This document shows, piece after piece, positions 4,430-5,787 of a stretch of DNA of 5,787 nt. The notes below the pieces were generated by a model that did not search any database, was not told the DNA's origin, and saw nothing but the letters and a program-made list of their open reading frames with translations. The DNA comes from Candidatus Atribacteria bacterium (GTDB taxonomy: Bacteria; Atribacterota; Phoenicimicrobiia; Phoenicimicrobiales; Stramentimicrobiaceae): the NCBI GenBank assembly GCA_016934875.1, contig JAFGSC010000235.1, positions 1 to 5,787 on the forward strand, in the 5' to 3' direction. Positions within the stretch are counted from its first letter, which is position 1, and each line of letters opens with the position of its first letter. Position numbers and translations under genes: made by a program.

Positions 4430-5278
4430 ATGAGTAAAAAATTGTTTATCATTTTAGGTTTTGTTTTATCATTGTTGTTGATAATTTCTGTTATTTCTAT
4501 CGCTCAGGAAGATATCCCAGAAAGTAAAGATCATCCCCTTATTACCAGAATGCCAAATTTTTACATTGTTGATTATAACGAAAAAGATTTTGACCAGATG
4601 GACTTTAAAAACAGTGAAGGGGAAGATGTCAAGGTAGAAGGCCATAGATATGACATTTCTTATGAAATTAAAGAGGAGCACACGGCAACCCCCAGTGAAC
4701 TTCAGATCTTGCGGAACTATGAAAATGCTCTAGAGAAAATAGGGGGAACTTTAGTGTATGAAGCCTCTCCAGAGGAAGCCTGGCTAAAATTGGAAAAAGG
4801 AGATAAAACATTCTGGATTTATGTGTTTGCTCACTGTGATGGAGAATGTTATGAATTGACGATTACAGAGAAACAGGAGATGGCTCAGGAGGTAATAGTA
4901 GAGGCAAAAAACTTAGCTCAAGATATTAAATTAACCGGTCATGCTTCGATTTATGGAATTTACTTTGATTTTGATAAGGCCGAGGTCAAGCCAGAGTCTG
5001 AACCAGCATTAAAAGAGATAGCTAAATTACTTAAACAAGATCTCCAACTAAACTTATATGTGGTAGGACATACCGATTATATAGGGGAATTTAATTATAA
5101 CATAAAACTTTCTCAGGAAAGAGGTGATGCTATTGTAAAAATTTTGGTTTCAAAATATGCAATATCTCCAAATCGTCTTAAAGCCTATGGTGTTGGACCT
5201 TTAGCTCCTGTGGCGTCCAATAAAACCGAAGAGGGTCGATCATTAAATCGCCGAGTAGAATTAGTTGAGCAGCAGTAA
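4430..5278 (+). CDS. OmpA-family peptidoglycan-binding envelope protein
   Basis: ATG at 4430 follows AAGGAGG (4415-4421); the protein has 282 residues. Residues 1-25 form a signal peptide (MSKKLF, hydrophobic 5-23, IAQ). Residues 30-155 are a separate N-terminal domain that I do not firmly recognise. It contains DHPLITRMPNFYIVDYNEKD and a pair Cys136/Cys140 in AHCDGEC that could form a disulfide. It resembles the periplasmic part of DUF4892-type OmpA proteins. Residues 171-280 are a canonical OmpA C-terminal domain: IYFDFDKAEVKPES, VVGHTD and NIKLSQERGDAI, ending RSLNRRVELVEQ. D216 and R231 stand 15 apart, matching the Asp/Arg pair that holds diaminopimelate in OmpA/Pal proteins. The protein should sit in the periplasm or at the outer membrane and anchor it to peptidoglycan. 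There is no lipobox and no beta-barrel. It is probably transcribed alone; a broken membrane-protein frame overlaps its stop. Confidence 0.9.
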   Translation: MSKKLFIILGFVLSLLLIISVISIAQEDIPESKDHPLITRMPNFYIVDYNEKDFDQMDFKNSEGEDVKVEGHRYDISYEIKEEHTATPSELQILRNYENALEKIGGTLVYEASPEEAWLKLEKGDKTFWIYVFAHCDGECYELTITEKQEMAQEVIVEAKNLAQDIKLTGHASIYGIYFDFDKAEVKPESEPALKEIAKLLKQDLQLNLYVVGHTDYIGEFNYNIKLSQERGDAIVKILVSKYAISPNRLKAYGVGPLAPVASNKTEEGRSLNRRVELVEQQ

Positions 5279-5432
5279 TGGTCGCCTTATTGTTTTTCTC
5301 AGTTCTTTACTAATATTTTTAATATTAACTATTGAAGAATTTAAACCTATGTGGGGAACCAGTACATACTATAACTCATTTGATTTTTTTGCAAGTGGCT
5401 TAGGTTCTTTATTAGCCATTATGACTTTTTAA
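5265..5432 (+). pseudogene. C-terminal fragment of a small membrane protein, frameshifted
   Basis: The frame ending at TAA 5430-5432 reads RLIVFLSVLLIFLILTIEE, then FKPMWGTSTYYNSFDFFASG and LGSLLAIMTF. It has one membrane helix, an acidic/aromatic loop, then a (D)xxASGLGSLLA helix of the sort that ends VanZ-like and related small membrane proteins. It has no proper start in frame. An ATG at 5278 overlaps the OmpA stop (TAATG) but lies in another frame, giving MVALLFFSVLY then TAA at 5311. A one-step frameshift near 5300-5313 would join that ATG to the longer frame. So this is either a decayed gene or a 3' fragment left by recombination. No ribosome site precedes the ATG. Confidence 0.45.
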
Positions 5433-5502
5433 TTAGTTGTTTTGAAACGAAAAATAAAATAAATAAATTGAATGACAATAAAAAGGCACTACAATGGTTG
5501 CA

Positions 5503-5622
5503 TTAGCCTAATAATTCACTAACTTTTTCTAACCTTTTAAAGTGTCTTGAAGATCTATAATAATATCAAGTATTAATCGTTTCTTCTAACTCCCGGTACA
5601 CTTTTTCAATTTCTTCAGTCAT
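5503..5622 (-). pseudogene. Decayed small helical protein gene (minus strand)
   Basis: On the minus strand, ATG at 5622 reads MTEEIEKVYRELEETINT, then TGA (5568-5566). The same frame reopens near the end as KRLEKVSELLG to TAA (5505-5503). The alternative frame between them reads LDIIIDLQDTLK. Joined, the pieces make one smooth 40-residue amphipathic helix rich in Glu, Lys and Leu, as expected from a small coiled-coil gene with two compensating indels (about -2 near 5568 and -1 near 5535). There is no ribosome site at the ATG, and the frame is open further upstream, so it may be the tail of a longer lost gene. The smooth composite is suggestive only, and the family is unknown. Confidence 0.3.
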
Positions 5623-5673
5623 GCAAAAAGTTCGAAAATCGTTCTGTCTGGAAGGGGGAGCCAAGACTTTTCT

Positions 5674-5703
5674 AGCCCTTTGGCATTTTGCCGAAGGGCT
5701 TTC
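5674..5703 (+). terminator. Terminator-like hairpin, third member of the repeat family
   Basis: AGCCCTT (5674-5680) pairs with AAGGGCT (5694-5700), continued by T-G and GGC/GCC, giving an 11-bp stem with an ATTTT loop. The outer arms are identical to those at 188-213. Only three T follow before the sequence turns into the riboswitch copy, so termination may be weak or lost. An AAAAGTTC block (5626-5633) precedes it, as in the other two copies. Confidence 0.5.
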
Positions 5704-5787
5704 TGGATGAAGGTAACAGGAGAGACCCTTTCTTTATTTAAGAAAAAGATCCGAATATTTTTTATTTTCAGTTTAAATTAAGATAAT
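5701..5787 (+). promoter_or_regulatory. 5' part of a second glycine-riboswitch copy (partial, possibly degenerate)
   Basis: Positions 5701-5735 match 501-535 at 34 of 35 bases, covering the leader, the P1 strand GGTAACAG (5712-5719) and GGAGAGA. A P3-type hairpin is still possible (CTTTCTT with AAGAAAAAG). Beyond that the match fades: the core GCCGAAGAGG of the complete copy appears here as TCCGAATATT. The partner strand CTGTTACC would fall about 20 bases past the window end, so completeness cannot be judged. The altered core suggests a decaying copy. Confidence 0.65.

Noticed and set aside
4469..4681. Minus-strand 70-codon frame
   Set aside because: It is antisense to the OmpA-family gene, with no ribosome site or family features.
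5483..5548. Possible long stem AAGGCACT with AGTGTCTT
   Set aside because: The 50-base loop has little internal structure, and the pairing overlaps the decayed minus-strand gene; it is probably chance.

Overview
This is an AT-rich bacterial accessory region with one clearly GC-richer island. Intact genes are few and well spaced. Between them lie gene fragments, insertion-sequence debris, hairpin repeats and scattered pieces of a glycine riboswitch. An OmpA-type peptidoglycan-binding protein and a predicted exported protein point to a diderm (outer-membrane) bacterium. The low GC, strong AGGAGG ribosome sites and REP/IS1182-type debris would fit an uncultivated AT-rich lineage such as Atribacterota, but that placement is only a guess from style.

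Layout. Positions 1-96 hold the 3' end of a small membrane-protein gene, followed by a hairpin terminator that belongs to a repeat seen again near 4200 and 5670. Positions 501-790 hold a complete tandem glycine riboswitch with a strong terminator as its expression platform, but no glycine gene follows. The next gene (942-1082) encodes a 46-residue Arg-rich protein built from RR/DRR repeats and has its own possible promoter. From 1118 to 1428 there is a 30-base piece of the riboswitch, a REP-like palindrome and an unidentified startless reading frame. Positions 1554-2363 encode a KvAP-like voltage-gated potassium channel whose natural N-terminus appears to begin at 1464 and is cut by an in-frame TAA.

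Positions 2593-3739 form a GC-rich cassette with 23-bp imperfect inverted repeats (20 of 23 matching) at its ends. It carries one gene, for an exported protein with two SnoaL-like domains. The cassette abuts the end of a degraded IS1182-like element, which runs into the broken C-terminus of a REP-associated (Y1) transposase. After another copy of the hairpin repeat comes the OmpA-family gene (4430-5278). Its tail overlaps a frameshifted fragment of a membrane protein. The window closes with a decayed minus-strand small gene, a third hairpin and the 5' part of a second glycine-riboswitch copy.

The genes do not form an obvious operon or pathway. The two envelope proteins and the ion channel look like independent transcription units in a region repeatedly visited by mobile elements. 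The most unusual items are the inverted-repeat-bounded GC-rich cassette and the orphan, partly duplicated glycine riboswitch.
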